A stretch of DNA of 13,567 nucleotides, taken from JBQTHI01 sp052390035 (GTDB lineage: Bacteria > Actinomycetota > Acidimicrobiia > Spongiisociales > ZC4RG35). Both the position numbers and the translations under genes were made by a program. Of this stretch, positions 5,395 through 13,278 are shown piece after piece. The stretch's first letter is position 1. Each line of letters starts with the position of its first letter. The stretch lies in contig JBQTHI010000154.1 in the NCBI GenBank assembly GCA_052390035.1, positions 1 to 13,567 of the forward strand, in the 5' to 3' direction. A model generated the notes under the pieces. The model saw only the letters and a list, made by a program, of their open reading frames with translations, searched no databases and was not told the DNA's origin.

Positions 5395-6240
5395 GTGGTC
5401 CGGGCCGCCAGCCTCACCTATGACCGCGCCAGGTCGATACTCCTCCTTTCCGGCCTGATACTGATTGGCCTGGTCGGATTGATCTCCCTGGCCCGGGGAG
5501 TGGACACCGTTGAAGTGTCCGCCACTCTGTTCTTCATACCGGTATTCGCCGGCTTCGTTTTCTTTGGCACACGAGGCGGGTTGGCAGTCGCCTCTCTCGC
5601 CTCCCTCGGCTACCTGGCGCTTCGTGTCCCTTCCATCCGCCTGATCGGGTGGACACCTCTGGCAGGCCAGATCTTTGCACGCATCCTCGGGTACCTCGGC
5701 TTTGGTTTCGGCGGCGGTTGGGCATTCCAACAGATCAGGGCAACGCTGGAGAAGATGGAACTGCATGACGACGTGGACGATGACACCGGCCTGGGCAACG
5801 CCCGATCGATGCTCGAGACGGTTGACGTCGAAAAGGCCAGGGCCGATCGATATCAGAAGGTCTTCTCGGTGGTTTTGGCGGATCTGACCTCCCCTTCGTG
5901 GACGACTCTTCCCAATCGACGTCAGCGTCTGGCGCTTCGCGCTCTGGGTGCCAAACTCGAAGCCGCCAAGCGCAGCTCAGATCATGCCGCTCATGCCCGA
6001 CAGGGCGACCATCACCTGATCGCACTGGTGCTTCCTGAGACCGGACCGGAAGGCGCCCGCATCGTCGCCGAAAACCTGCAACGCCAGCTCAGCCATGACG
6101 GGGCGACGTCGAAAACGCGGCTGGCAACGGCCACCTATCCGGGTGACGGCGAGGCTCTCTCAGCCATCCTCAGACTCTTCAGGGAGATCGAACGAGCTCA
6201 GCGACCTTCGACAAAGGATTCCCCACCAGCGGCACAATGA
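5395..6240 (+). CDS. Membrane-anchored degenerate GGDEF-domain protein
   Basis: A 281-aa protein. Residues about 10-110 contain several hydrophobic segments (a small membrane sensor-like module ending near GYLGFGFGGGWAFQQ), then a short linker, then a GGDEF-like domain from about 125. The opening motif DDDTGLGN (128-135) corresponds to the D-x-L-T-G-L-x-N start of diguanylate cyclase domains, and VVLADL matches the fxxxDxD strand with one acid missing. Where GGDEF should be, the protein reads GDHHL (204-208), so cyclic-di-GMP synthesis is very unlikely. It may act as a sensor or binding module. GTG start, possibly leaderless. The 3' end overlaps the 3' end of comEC by 62 nt on the opposite strand. 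Confidence 0.75.
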   Translation: MVRAASLTYDRARSILLLSGLILIGLVGLISLARGVDTVEVSATLFFIPVFAGFVFFGTRGGLAVASLASLGYLALRVPSIRLIGWTPLAGQIFARILGYLGFGFGGGWAFQQIRATLEKMELHDDVDDDTGLGNARSMLETVDVEKARADRYQKVFSVVLADLTSPSWTTLPNRRQRLALRALGAKLEAAKRSSDHAAHARQGDHHLIALVLPETGPEGARIVAENLQRQLSHDGATSKTRLATATYPGDGEALSAILRLFREIERAQRPSTKDSPPAAQ

Positions 6241-8371
6241 CATCGCCGGATTGATCGGTCCGCAACACGAGAACGCCGGATGACGCCAAAGATTCGACGA
6301 CCTCCGGCGCCGGGTGGCCGTATTCGTTGTCGCCGACGCTGATCACGGCCAACCGAGGCCGCGTGGCCTGTAACCAGGAAATGTCAGAGGTCGCTCCTCC
6401 ATGGTGGGGTACCTTGAGCACGTCGACGTCAGGCGGGTGGATGTCCCGTTGGGCGGTGAGCTCGATGTCACCGGTGAGCAACACACGGGTATCGGCCGTC
6501 GATATGAGCAGCACGATCGATTGGTCGTTGCTGCCTTCGTACCGTCGGAGCGGACCAAGCACTTCAAGGCGCAATCCGCCAAGGTGCACCACCAATCCGG
6601 GCTCTGGCGCCACGAGCGGGATCCTCGCTGCCTCGATCGCCGGCCGAAGGAGGTTCCACGAGGGACCTGCGTGCCAATCACCAGAGTGCCAAACCTCCCG
6701 GATTGGGATGCGGCCGACCAACCCGATCAGGCCACCCGCATGATCCTCGTGGGGGTGGGTGATAACAACCAGGTGCAGCCGCCTCAGATGGTATTTGTGA
6801 AGGGCTGCTGACAGCAGGACAGGGTCGGGTCCAGCGTCGATCAGCAACGCGCTCCCGTCGGCGGCGAGAACGAGGGCCGCATCTCCCTGCCCGATGTCGA
6901 GAAAGATCACCGCCGGGCGCTCGACCGTAGAACCGATCACCACCGAGCCGGCCAAACCCACGGCCAGGCCGAGCACAGCTAATGGTCGACCCCGACTCGA
7001 ACGTAGCCCGAGCACCGCAACGACCGTCAACACGACCCCGAGCAGTCCGATCTGGGGAAGCCACGAGGCCTGGTGGGCGAGTTCGAGAACGAGCCCCGCC
7101 AACAATTGGGCGATCGCCACCAGCGGGGTGACTCCGACGACGACTCCAACACCGCCGGTCAGGGTGGCGCCGGCCACCAGGGGAGCTGCCACCAGGTTGG
7201 TGATCGGGGAGGCGAGGGGAACCGTGCCGAACACCAGGAGGAGCAGCGGGGTGACCAGGAGTTGGGCGGCGACGGTGGCGCCCAGGGGTTTACGAAGCCA
7301 CCCAGGCCATCGCTCCGGGAGAAAATCCGTGCCTGCCATGATCCCGCCGGCGGCAAGGATCGAGAGTTGAAATCCGAGATCGCCGGCAAGCTCGGGTGAC
7401 ACGAGCAGGGCGATGGTCCCCCCGGCACCAAGCGCCAACCAACCATCGACGGGTACTCCCGCCACCCGCCCAAGCAGGACCAGCCCTGCCATCAACCCTG
7501 CCCGGACCACCGACGGCTCCCACCGGGTCGCGATTACGAAGACGGCGAGGCCGAGCAACCCCAGGACACCTCGTCGCCGCGGCCCGACACCGAGGGGACC
7601 GAGCACCAGCCACCAAAGTAGGAGGAATCCGGCGACGTTCGAACCCGACACCGCCACGAAATGGGCAAGACCGGCGCGACGCAGGGCATCCAGATCGGCT
7701 CTCGGTAGGCGGCTCGTCTCGCCCACCAGAAATCCCGCAAGCAGCGCCGCCGATCGGCCACCGCTCTCGAGGGACGTGACGACGCGGTGGCGAAGGTTGT
7801 TTCCTGTCCGCTGCAGAAGGTCTGAAGAAACCGCCCCTGGTTCGACGACCGCGGCGGAGATTCGGCCTCCATAGAGGGAGCCGCCCGCCGTTCCATCCCG
7901 CCCGCTGAGTCGTCCGGTGACCACGGCTTGCTGTGCCCACTCAAGGGGAGGGGCGTCCTGGGTGCCGACTAGGAGAGGTGGTCCCTGCCATGGCACCCAA
8001 CCATCGCCCTGCTTGACCGCCTTCGGTCGGGCGAGGAACCATGATCCCCCGAAATGGCTAGGCGTTGGGTCGGATGCCGCGACGACCGACAAGGTCACCA
8101 GGCCTTCCGGAACCACCGCCGCGAACATCTTCTCCTCGCGGGCGATGGCCAGACAACCAGCGAGTTCACCGGCTAGGAGGGCGCCGACGACGATGAGCCG
8201 ACCCGTCCTCGCCTTGCCGCGCCGGGCGATTCGCGCGCCCGCGACTAGCACGCAGGCCGCCGTCACCACGATCAAGGGCACGGGCTCCATCAGGCGAACC
8301 GCAGTCACACCGACCCAGGTCGCCATCAGCGCAGCCACAGGCGGCCCGGCGGCCCGATCGGGTAGCTTCAT
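6179..8371 (-). CDS. comEC: ComEC/Rec2 DNA-uptake channel
   Basis: A 730-aa membrane protein that forms the inner-membrane channel for single-stranded DNA in natural transformation. Layout: N-terminal membrane and DUF4131-like part (about 1-200), the competence domain with LRRAGLAHFVAVSGSNVAGF (about 226-245) and many TM segments to about 480, then a C-terminal metallo-beta-lactamase domain. In that domain the metal-binding motif HPHEDHAGG starts at H539, and LLTGDIE and VPHHGGATS follow, so the nuclease-like site looks intact. The ATG (8371-8369) lies 2 nt after the comEA TAA, with no strong Shine-Dalgarno, so translation is probably coupled to comEA. Its end overlaps the convergent GGDEF-like gene. 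Confidence 0.93.
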   Translation of the reverse strand: MKLPDRAAGPPVAALMATWVGVTAVRLMEPVPLIVVTAACVLVAGARIARRGKARTGRLIVVGALLAGELAGCLAIAREEKMFAAVVPEGLVTLSVVAASDPTPSHFGGSWFLARPKAVKQGDGWVPWQGPPLLVGTQDAPPLEWAQQAVVTGRLSGRDGTAGGSLYGGRISAAVVEPGAVSSDLLQRTGNNLRHRVVTSLESGGRSAALLAGFLVGETSRLPRADLDALRRAGLAHFVAVSGSNVAGFLLLWWLVLGPLGVGPRRRGVLGLLGLAVFVIATRWEPSVVRAGLMAGLVLLGRVAGVPVDGWLALGAGGTIALLVSPELAGDLGFQLSILAAGGIMAGTDFLPERWPGWLRKPLGATVAAQLLVTPLLLLVFGTVPLASPITNLVAAPLVAGATLTGGVGVVVGVTPLVAIAQLLAGLVLELAHQASWLPQIGLLGVVLTVVAVLGLRSSRGRPLAVLGLAVGLAGSVVIGSTVERPAVIFLDIGQGDAALVLAADGSALLIDAGPDPVLLSAALHKYHLRRLHLVVITHPHEDHAGGLIGLVGRIPIREVWHSGDWHAGPSWNLLRPAIEAARIPLVAPEPGLVVHLGGLRLEVLGPLRRYEGSNDQSIVLLISTADTRVLLTGDIELTAQRDIHPPDVDVLKVPHHGGATSDISWLQATRPRLAVISVGDNEYGHPAPEVVESLASSGVLVLRTDQSGDVIVPLVGNPLSKVAELVRSP

Positions 8372-8373
8372 CT

Positions 8374-8925
8374 TTAGGGCACAACGATTAGATCGCGGAG
8401 CGAGGCGAGCTTGGCCTCGCCGATACCCGGCACGTCGAGTAGATCTTCGACGGCGGCAAACGGTCCGTACTCATCGCGGTATTCGATGATTCGTTGGGCG
8501 AGAACCGGACCGACTCCCGGCAGGGTCTCCAACTCGGCGGCGTCGGCTCGGTTCAGGTGAATCTTTCCGTCGGATGACTGTCCACCTGCCAGGGTTCCCC
8601 TGTCGGCCGGGCCCGAGACCACTATTTGCTCGCCATCGGTGATGGGAGCGGCCAAGTTGATAGTCTCGACAACGGCACCGGGGAGCAACCCACCGGCGGC
8701 CGCCACGGCATCGGCAACCCTTGAGCCTTCCGGTACCACGACCAGGCCAGGCGAGGCCACCCAACCCGCAACATGGACCGTGATGTCAGAGGATTCGGCT
8801 GGAGCCGGCCGAAGATCGACGGTTGTCTGGGGCAACGGTTCGGCGCTCCGGCTACCCCAGAGAAGCCCCGCCGCGGCGGCGATCGCCAGCATCGCGATCC
8901 AACCAAGCACCGGGGCGCGGAGCAT
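8374..8925 (-). CDS. comEA: ComEA DNA-binding receptor (SLBB + helix-hairpin-helix)
   Basis: A 183-aa protein that binds incoming double-stranded DNA on the outside of the membrane. One N-terminal TM segment (about 7-24), an SLBB domain (about 48-105, starting ITVHVAGWVASPG), a short linker, and two helix-hairpin-helix motifs (122-182: IHLNRADAAELETLPGVGP and later VEDLLDVPGIGEAKL). The start is ATG 8925, which has a strong Shine-Dalgarno (GGAGG, 5 nt spacing); the open frame runs to 9345 upstream, but that part is antisense to the PPK2 gene and not ComEA-like. Followed after 2 nt by comEC. Divergent from PPK2 across about 117 nt. Confidence 0.93.
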   Translation of the reverse strand: MLRAPVLGWIAMLAIAAAAGLLWGSRSAEPLPQTTVDLRPAPAESSDITVHVAGWVASPGLVVVPEGSRVADAVAAAGGLLPGAVVETINLAAPITDGEQIVVSGPADRGTLAGGQSSDGKIHLNRADAAELETLPGVGPVLAQRIIEYRDEYGPFAAVEDLLDVPGIGEAKLASLRDLIVVP

Positions 8926-9042
8926 CAGCACCTCCGCCTCCCGCCCATCAGCCGTCGGGACACAACCCCGCTGATGCATTAGTACTGGCCGTTGCCCCAT
9001 CCGGAAAGGGGTGTGGTTAGGGTCTCCGGCAAAGAGGTTGAG

Positions 9043-9846
9043 GTGGAGAGATACCGGGTGGTCCCGGGCAGCCAGGTAAATCTGGCTGATTGGGATCCGG
9101 CCGATAAGTCGGAGTTTGCCGGCGACAAAGAAGAGGGTGAGGCCGAAGGCGGCCACCTGACTAACCGGCTGGAGGAACTGCAGGAGTTGCTCTACGCCGA
9201 CCATCGTCACCGGCTGCTGGTGGTCATCCAGGCCACTGACACCGGGGGAAAAGATGGAACCATCCGCAAGGTCTTCGACGGGGTCAACCCGGTCGGGGTG
9301 AAGGTGGCCTCCTTCAAACAGCCCACCACCAGCGAACTTGCCCACGACTATCTATGGCGAGTGCACTCCCACGTCCCGGGCAATGGCGAGATCGTCATCT
9401 TCAATCGCAGCCACTATGAAGACGTGTTGGTGGTCAGGGTGCACCAGCTCGTCGCCCCGTCTCGCTGGGAAAAGCGCTTTCAGCAGATCGTCGAGTTTGA
9501 GCGGATGTTGGCGGAAGAGGGAACGACGATCGTCAAGTTCTTTCTGCACATCTCGAAGGACGAGCAGCGCCAGCGTCTTCAGGACCGCATCGATGATCCC
9601 CAGAAACGGTGGAAGTTCAACCTCGGTGACCTAGAAGAACGCAAACGCTGGGAGGACTATCAGCTCGCCTATGCCGAGGCTATCTCTCGGACGTCCGCCG
9701 AGTTCGCTCCCTGGTTTATCGTCCCTTCCGACCGCAAGTGGTACCGGGACATCGTGGTCGGTTCGGTCCTGGTCAAGACCCTTGAGTCATTGGACCTCCG
9801 TTACCCGCAACCGCAGAGGGATATCACGGGCCTCGTCGTCGAGTAG
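9043..9846 (+). CDS. Polyphosphate kinase 2 family protein (polyP:nucleotide phosphotransferase)
   Basis: A 267-aa cytoplasmic enzyme of the PPK2 family, which moves phosphate between polyphosphate and nucleotides. The family signature is clear: YRVVPGSQVNLADWDP at the N-terminus, the P-loop-like QATDTGGKDGTIRK (from Q63), GVNPVGVKVASFKQPT, the lid and Walker-B-like region with FNRSHYEDVLVVRVH, then KFFLHISKDEQ, a K-RWKFN segment and APWFIVPSDRKWYRDI. It matches the single-domain PPK2 type of about 265 aa; nucleotide preference (AMP or ADP/GDP) cannot be read from sequence. I chose GTG 9043 because AAAGAGG lies 5 nt upstream and the length fits; earlier in-frame GTG (9013) and TTG (8992) are possible. 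It ends at a strong terminator. Confidence 0.9.
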   Translation: MERYRVVPGSQVNLADWDPADKSEFAGDKEEGEAEGGHLTNRLEELQELLYADHRHRLLVVIQATDTGGKDGTIRKVFDGVNPVGVKVASFKQPTTSELAHDYLWRVHSHVPGNGEIVIFNRSHYEDVLVVRVHQLVAPSRWEKRFQQIVEFERMLAEEGTTIVKFFLHISKDEQRQRLQDRIDDPQKRWKFNLGDLEERKRWEDYQLAYAEAISRTSAEFAPWFIVPSDRKWYRDIVVGSVLVKTLESLDLRYPQPQRDITGLVVE

Positions 9847-9908
9847 AACCCCGAACCCAGGGTTCCATTCAATGATCTCGTTGGTTGGAACCCTGGGTTC
9901 GGGGTTTT
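9847..9908. terminator. Long palindromic terminator between convergent genes
   Basis: A perfect 21-bp stem (9847-9867 with 9886-9906) and an 18-nt loop start one base after the PPK2 stop codon. The right arm ends in TTTT on the plus strand and the left arm begins AA, so it can serve both strands. Each arm is itself a near-palindrome (GAACCC, one base, GGGTTC), which permits alternative small hairpins. It lies inside the last codons of the convergent minus-strand gene. Confidence 0.85.
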
Positions 9909-10276
9909 GTGAGGTACTCGGTGACGACTTGGCGAGCCTCGCGCTCGAAGGGGATGTCTCGATAGGCGGCGTCGTGTCCGAGGCCCGCCCTGCGTCCCCG
10001 CCAATAGTCGGCAAGGTACCGGCGAAGAAACCTGACGGTGCCCAGCTCCTGCCATTGTCTGACGTGGACCAGCTCATGGAGAAGCAACGCAGCCAGCCGG
10101 ATGGCGTCACCGGAAAGGGCCTGCCGCCGCACGTAGATGGCCCACGGCGTGGTCATGGCGGCGATGTCTCCTCGCCAGGCCCTGACCAGCCAACTCGGCG
10201 CTGGGCGTACCGCCACCCGGTCGAAGTCGATCAGGCCCAACCTCGCCATGGCCTCGTCAGGGTCGATGCCGCCCAA
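9869..10276 (-). CDS. Putative small zinc metallopeptidase (HExxH, DUF4157-like)
   Basis: A 135-aa protein with HELVHVRQW (HELVH at 67-71), the zinc-binding HExxH motif followed by the Q/W pattern seen in DUF4157-type proteins. After it comes RRYLADYWRGRRAGLGHDAAYRDIPFEREAR, where an acidic residue in PFEREA may be the third metal ligand (inference). Substrate unknown. Start is uncertain: TTG 10276 is 29 nt after the leuS stop, and ATG 10249 is an alternative; ATT further up keeps a plausible sequence (VIARLGGIDPDEA). The final codons (TKPRTQGSN and onward) are encoded by the terminator palindrome, so the natural C-terminus may be a tail derived from it. Probably read from the leuS transcript. 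Confidence 0.68.
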   Translation of the reverse strand: MGGIDPDEAMARLGLIDFDRVAVRPAPSWLVRAWRGDIAAMTTPWAIYVRRQALSGDAIRLAALLLHELVHVRQWQELGTVRFLRRYLADYWRGRRAGLGHDAAYRDIPFEREARQVVTEYLTKPRTQGSNQRDH

Positions 10277-10305
10277 CCGAGCAATAACCGACGGAGGAAA
10301 TCCTT

Positions 10306-12735
10306 TCAGGAAACCACCAGGTTGACGAGGGTCGGTGGCCTCACCACGACCCGATTGATCTGCTTGCCATCCAGGAAGGCCGCCACCCGGGCAGAATCAC
10401 GGGCGAGCTTTTCTGCCTCTTCGGCTGCAATATCCGAGGGAACCTCGATGCGGTCGCGCACCTTGCCATTGATCTGCACTACCATCGTCGCCGTTTCCTG
10501 GCGAACCAGCTCAGGGTCCCAGCCCGGCCACGACTCGAGGGCAAGCATGTCTCCCCGACCGCTGCTTTGCCACAGTTCGTGGGTCATGTGAGGGGCCATC
10601 GGCGCCAGCATCAGCAAAATCAGCCGATACGCATCGTCAAAGGTTCGGCGACGGGCAACACCTCTGCGAATGTATTCCATCAGGGTATTGGCAAGAGCCA
10701 TCAGCGCCGCAACGGCCGTGTTGAAGCGGAAGCGTTCAATGTCGTCGGTGACCTTCTTAACGGTTCGATGGGCAGCCGCCAACACCTCACGATCGGCCTC
10801 GTTTTCGGCCCTCTCGACGAGCGGACCGACCTCTGGTTGCCCCAGTCGCCATATCCGATCCAGGAATCGACTGGTGCCTTCGACGCCGTTGTCGTTCCAG
10901 ATGGCGTCATCGGTGGCCGGCCCGATAAACAGCTCAAACAACCGGATGGCGTCGGCCCCGTATCGGGCGTAGTAGGGGTCGGGTGCGACCGTGTTGCCCT
11001 TCGATTTGGACATCTTGGCTCCGTCGTTCACCAGCATCCCCTGGGTAAACAGTCTGGCAAATGGTTCCTCCACCGACACGAGCGCCATGTCGTAAAGGAC
11101 CTTGGTGATGAATCTGGCATAGAGGAGATGGAGCACCGCGTGTTCAACTCCACCGACGTACTGGTCCACAGGCATCCAGTATCGAACCTTGGCCGGATCG
11201 AAGATCGCCTCGTCGTTGTGCGGATCGCAGTAACGCAAGAAGTACCAAGAGGAGTCCACGAACGTATCCATGGTGTCCGTTTCACGCGTGGCCGGCTCGC
11301 CCCCGATCGGGCAGGCGACGTTGACGAACTCGGGGACTGAGGCCAGGGGCGACTCGCCTAGAGGGGCGTAGTCGGCCACGTCGGGATGAATCACCGGCAG
11401 CTCAGATTCGGGTACCGGCACTAACCCATGGGTCGGGCACTTGATAATCGGAATGGGACAACCCCAGTAGCGCTGCCGGGAGATCAGCCAGTCGCGAAGC
11501 CGGTACTGGACCTTCCCCTCCCCCAGTCGCTTTTCTTCGAACCAGGCGATCGCCTTTCGTTTCGCCCCCGCCATGGCGAGACCGTTGAGGAATCCGGAGT
11601 TGATGACCAGCCCGTCACCAAGGTAGGGCTCGTCGCCGAAACCGTCCGGCGGCTGCACCGTGCGGATGATTTCAAGGTCAAAGGTCCGGGCAAAGTCCCA
11701 GTCCCGTTGATCCTGGCCGGGGACCCCCATAATTGCCCCGGTCCCGTAGGTAATGAGGACATAGTCGGCGATGTAGATTGGCACTCTCTGCTGGTTGACC
11801 GGGTTGAGTGCGTAACGACCGGTGAACACCCCCGTCCTCACCTCTTCCGCCATCCTCTCGATCTCGCTCTGCGTGCGGGCGGCGGTGATGTACGACCGGG
11901 CGTCCGCCTCGTGGTCGCTGCCCTTGATTAGGGTTTCGACCAGAGGATGTTCGGGAGCGAGCACGGCGAATGTCATTCCAAAAACGGTGTCCGGCCTGGT
12001 GGTGAAAACCTCGAACGACTCATCGCTGCCGGCGACCTGAATGGTGAATTGGCAACCTTCGGACCGACCGATCCAGTTCTCCTGCATAACCCGGACTCGC
12101 TCCGGCCACTCGTCGAGAGAAGCCAGATCGTTCAGCAGTCGTTCGGCGTAGTCGGTAATCCGAAAGAACCACTGCTCGAGGTCCCTCTTTTCGACCACCG
12201 TTCCACACCGTTCACAGGCTCCGTCCACCACCTGCTCGTTGGCCAGCACGGTTTGGTCCTTTGGGCACCAGTTGACCGGGGCCAGCTTCTTGTAAGCCAA
12301 TCCGCGCTTGAAAAGCTGCAAGAAGAGCCATTGGTCCCAGCGGTAGTACTCCGGGGTGTGAGAGGCCAGTTCCCGGTCCCAGTCGTAGACCGCTCCCAAC
12401 CGGCGGAGCTGACTTTTCATTATGGGGATCTGGCTCTCGGTAAAAGCCCGCGGGTGAATCCCGGTTTGGATAGCGGCGTTCTCGGCGGGAAGGCCGAAGG
12501 AGTCCCATCCCATCGGGGACAAGACGTTGAAGCCCCTCATCCGCCGATAGCGACTCAGCAGATCGACGTACGTGTAATTGCGGAGGTGACCCATATGCAG
12601 TTCCCCGGATGGATACGGATACATCTGCACGTTGTAGAACTTCTCCCGGCTGGGATCGACCTCAACGTAGAAGACCCGTTGGGCCTCCCAGCGGTCTTGC
12701 CACTTCGCTTCGATCCCGGCGAAATCGTATGCCAT
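10306..12735 (-). CDS. leuS: Leucyl-tRNA synthetase
   Basis: An 809-aa class I synthetase that charges tRNA-Leu in the cytoplasm. HIGH-type motif HMGH at 47-50, KMSKS at 574-578, a zinc-like region NWCPKDQTVLANEQV with CERCG, and a CP1 editing domain with TTRPDT (245-250) that removes mischarged tRNA. In the editing domain the usual VPxHDxRD segment reads VPGQDQRD: the Asp is kept but the His is Gln. The leucine-specific insert and C-terminal tRNA-binding part (VVQINGKVRDRIEVP) are present, and length is normal. Start is ATG 12735 with an AGG about 6 nt upstream. It lies upstream of comEA, the order seen in other actinobacteria. Confidence 0.96.
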   Translation of the reverse strand: MAYDFAGIEAKWQDRWEAQRVFYVEVDPSREKFYNVQMYPYPSGELHMGHLRNYTYVDLLSRYRRMRGFNVLSPMGWDSFGLPAENAAIQTGIHPRAFTESQIPIMKSQLRRLGAVYDWDRELASHTPEYYRWDQWLFLQLFKRGLAYKKLAPVNWCPKDQTVLANEQVVDGACERCGTVVEKRDLEQWFFRITDYAERLLNDLASLDEWPERVRVMQENWIGRSEGCQFTIQVAGSDESFEVFTTRPDTVFGMTFAVLAPEHPLVETLIKGSDHEADARSYITAARTQSEIERMAEEVRTGVFTGRYALNPVNQQRVPIYIADYVLITYGTGAIMGVPGQDQRDWDFARTFDLEIIRTVQPPDGFGDEPYLGDGLVINSGFLNGLAMAGAKRKAIAWFEEKRLGEGKVQYRLRDWLISRQRYWGCPIPIIKCPTHGLVPVPESELPVIHPDVADYAPLGESPLASVPEFVNVACPIGGEPATRETDTMDTFVDSSWYFLRYCDPHNDEAIFDPAKVRYWMPVDQYVGGVEHAVLHLLYARFITKVLYDMALVSVEEPFARLFTQGMLVNDGAKMSKSKGNTVAPDPYYARYGADAIRLFELFIGPATDDAIWNDNGVEGTSRFLDRIWRLGQPEVGPLVERAENEADREVLAAAHRTVKKVTDDIERFRFNTAVAALMALANTLMEYIRRGVARRRTFDDAYRLILLMLAPMAPHMTHELWQSSGRGDMLALESWPGWDPELVRQETATMVVQINGKVRDRIEVPSDIAAEEAEKLARDSARVAAFLDGKQINRVVVRPPTLVNLVVS

Positions 12736-12797
12736 GAAGTGCCTGAGGCTAGCGGTGAGCGATATTCAGCCCGCCGGGATAACCAATCGTCCAGCCG

Positions 12798-13271
12798 TCA
12801 AACACCGGCCATCAGCCGGCGCAATTCGGCGAGGGTCAAGTCGGCATGAGAGGAGACTTCCTCCCGAGGCACGAGATAAGTCCAGCGGATCACCCCTTCG
12901 GAATCAACGAGGAAGGTAACCCGGCGAGGCAATGGGTATAGCTTCTCTTCGGGTTCTCGCTCTACCCCCATGGCCCTCCCCCAAACGTGGCCAGGATCCG
13001 ACAGCAAGGCGAACTCGAAGCCCATTAGGTCGACCCAGTCGCTGTTGTTCTCGGGGAGGTCGTAGCTGACGCCATATATCGCAGCTCCCTGATTCAAAAA
13101 CTCGGGAGTTCGGTCACGGAACCCCTCACCTTCGAGCGTTCAGCCGGGGGTGTCGGCCCTCACGTACCACCAGATCACCACCCACTTGCCGAGCAGGTCG
13201 GCTTTGGTCACGAGCCGCCCCCTGTGATCGGACAGGGAGAAATCGGGGAGAGGCGCGCCGGGCTCGAGCAT
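12798..13271 (-). CDS. Selenocysteine-containing peroxiredoxin (AhpC/TSA, Bcp-like), UGA decoded as Sec44
   Basis: A 157-aa thioredoxin-fold peroxidase expected to reduce hydroperoxides in the cytoplasm. It starts MLEPGAPLPDFSLSDHRGRL (ATG 13271, AAGG 5 nt upstream) and reads KWVVIWWYVRADTPG, then TGA (13142-13140), then TLEGEGFRDRTPEFL and the rest of the fold without a break: IYGVSYD, FALLSDPGHVWGRAMGV, RRVTFLVDSEGVIRW, to TGA 12798. Family members have Cys exactly here (DTPGCT); T41 and the Arg at 116-117 of the active site are kept. No other Cys exists, so it would be a 1-Sec enzyme with no internal resolving Cys. A SECIS-like hairpin follows the TGA. Alternatives: a Cys-to-stop mutation (TGC to TGA) or a sequencing error. 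It lies 7 nt after the TrkA-type gene. Confidence 0.82.
13105..13125 (-). promoter_or_regulatory. Candidate bacterial SECIS hairpin
   Basis: On the minus strand GGGGTTC (13125-13119) pairs with GAACTCC (13111-13105), 7 bp with one G-U pair, closing a 7-nt loop CGTGACC. The loop begins 21 nt after the UGA and has G as its second base. These values fall in the published description of bacterial SECIS elements (loop roughly 16-37 nt from UGA, short stem, G among the first two loop bases). The hairpin lies in coding sequence, as bacterial SECIS elements do. Confidence 0.6.
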
Positions 13272-13278
13272 TGGTGCC

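Noticed and set aside
8926..9345. N-terminal extension of ComEA up to 9345
   Set aside because: It is antisense to the well-conserved start of PPK2, does not resemble ComEA, and a strong Shine-Dalgarno marks ATG 8925.
10567..12849. Long plus-strand frames opposite leuS, holA, folP and comEC
   Set aside because: They are complements of clearly recognised genes in GC-rich codon usage and show no family-like sequence.
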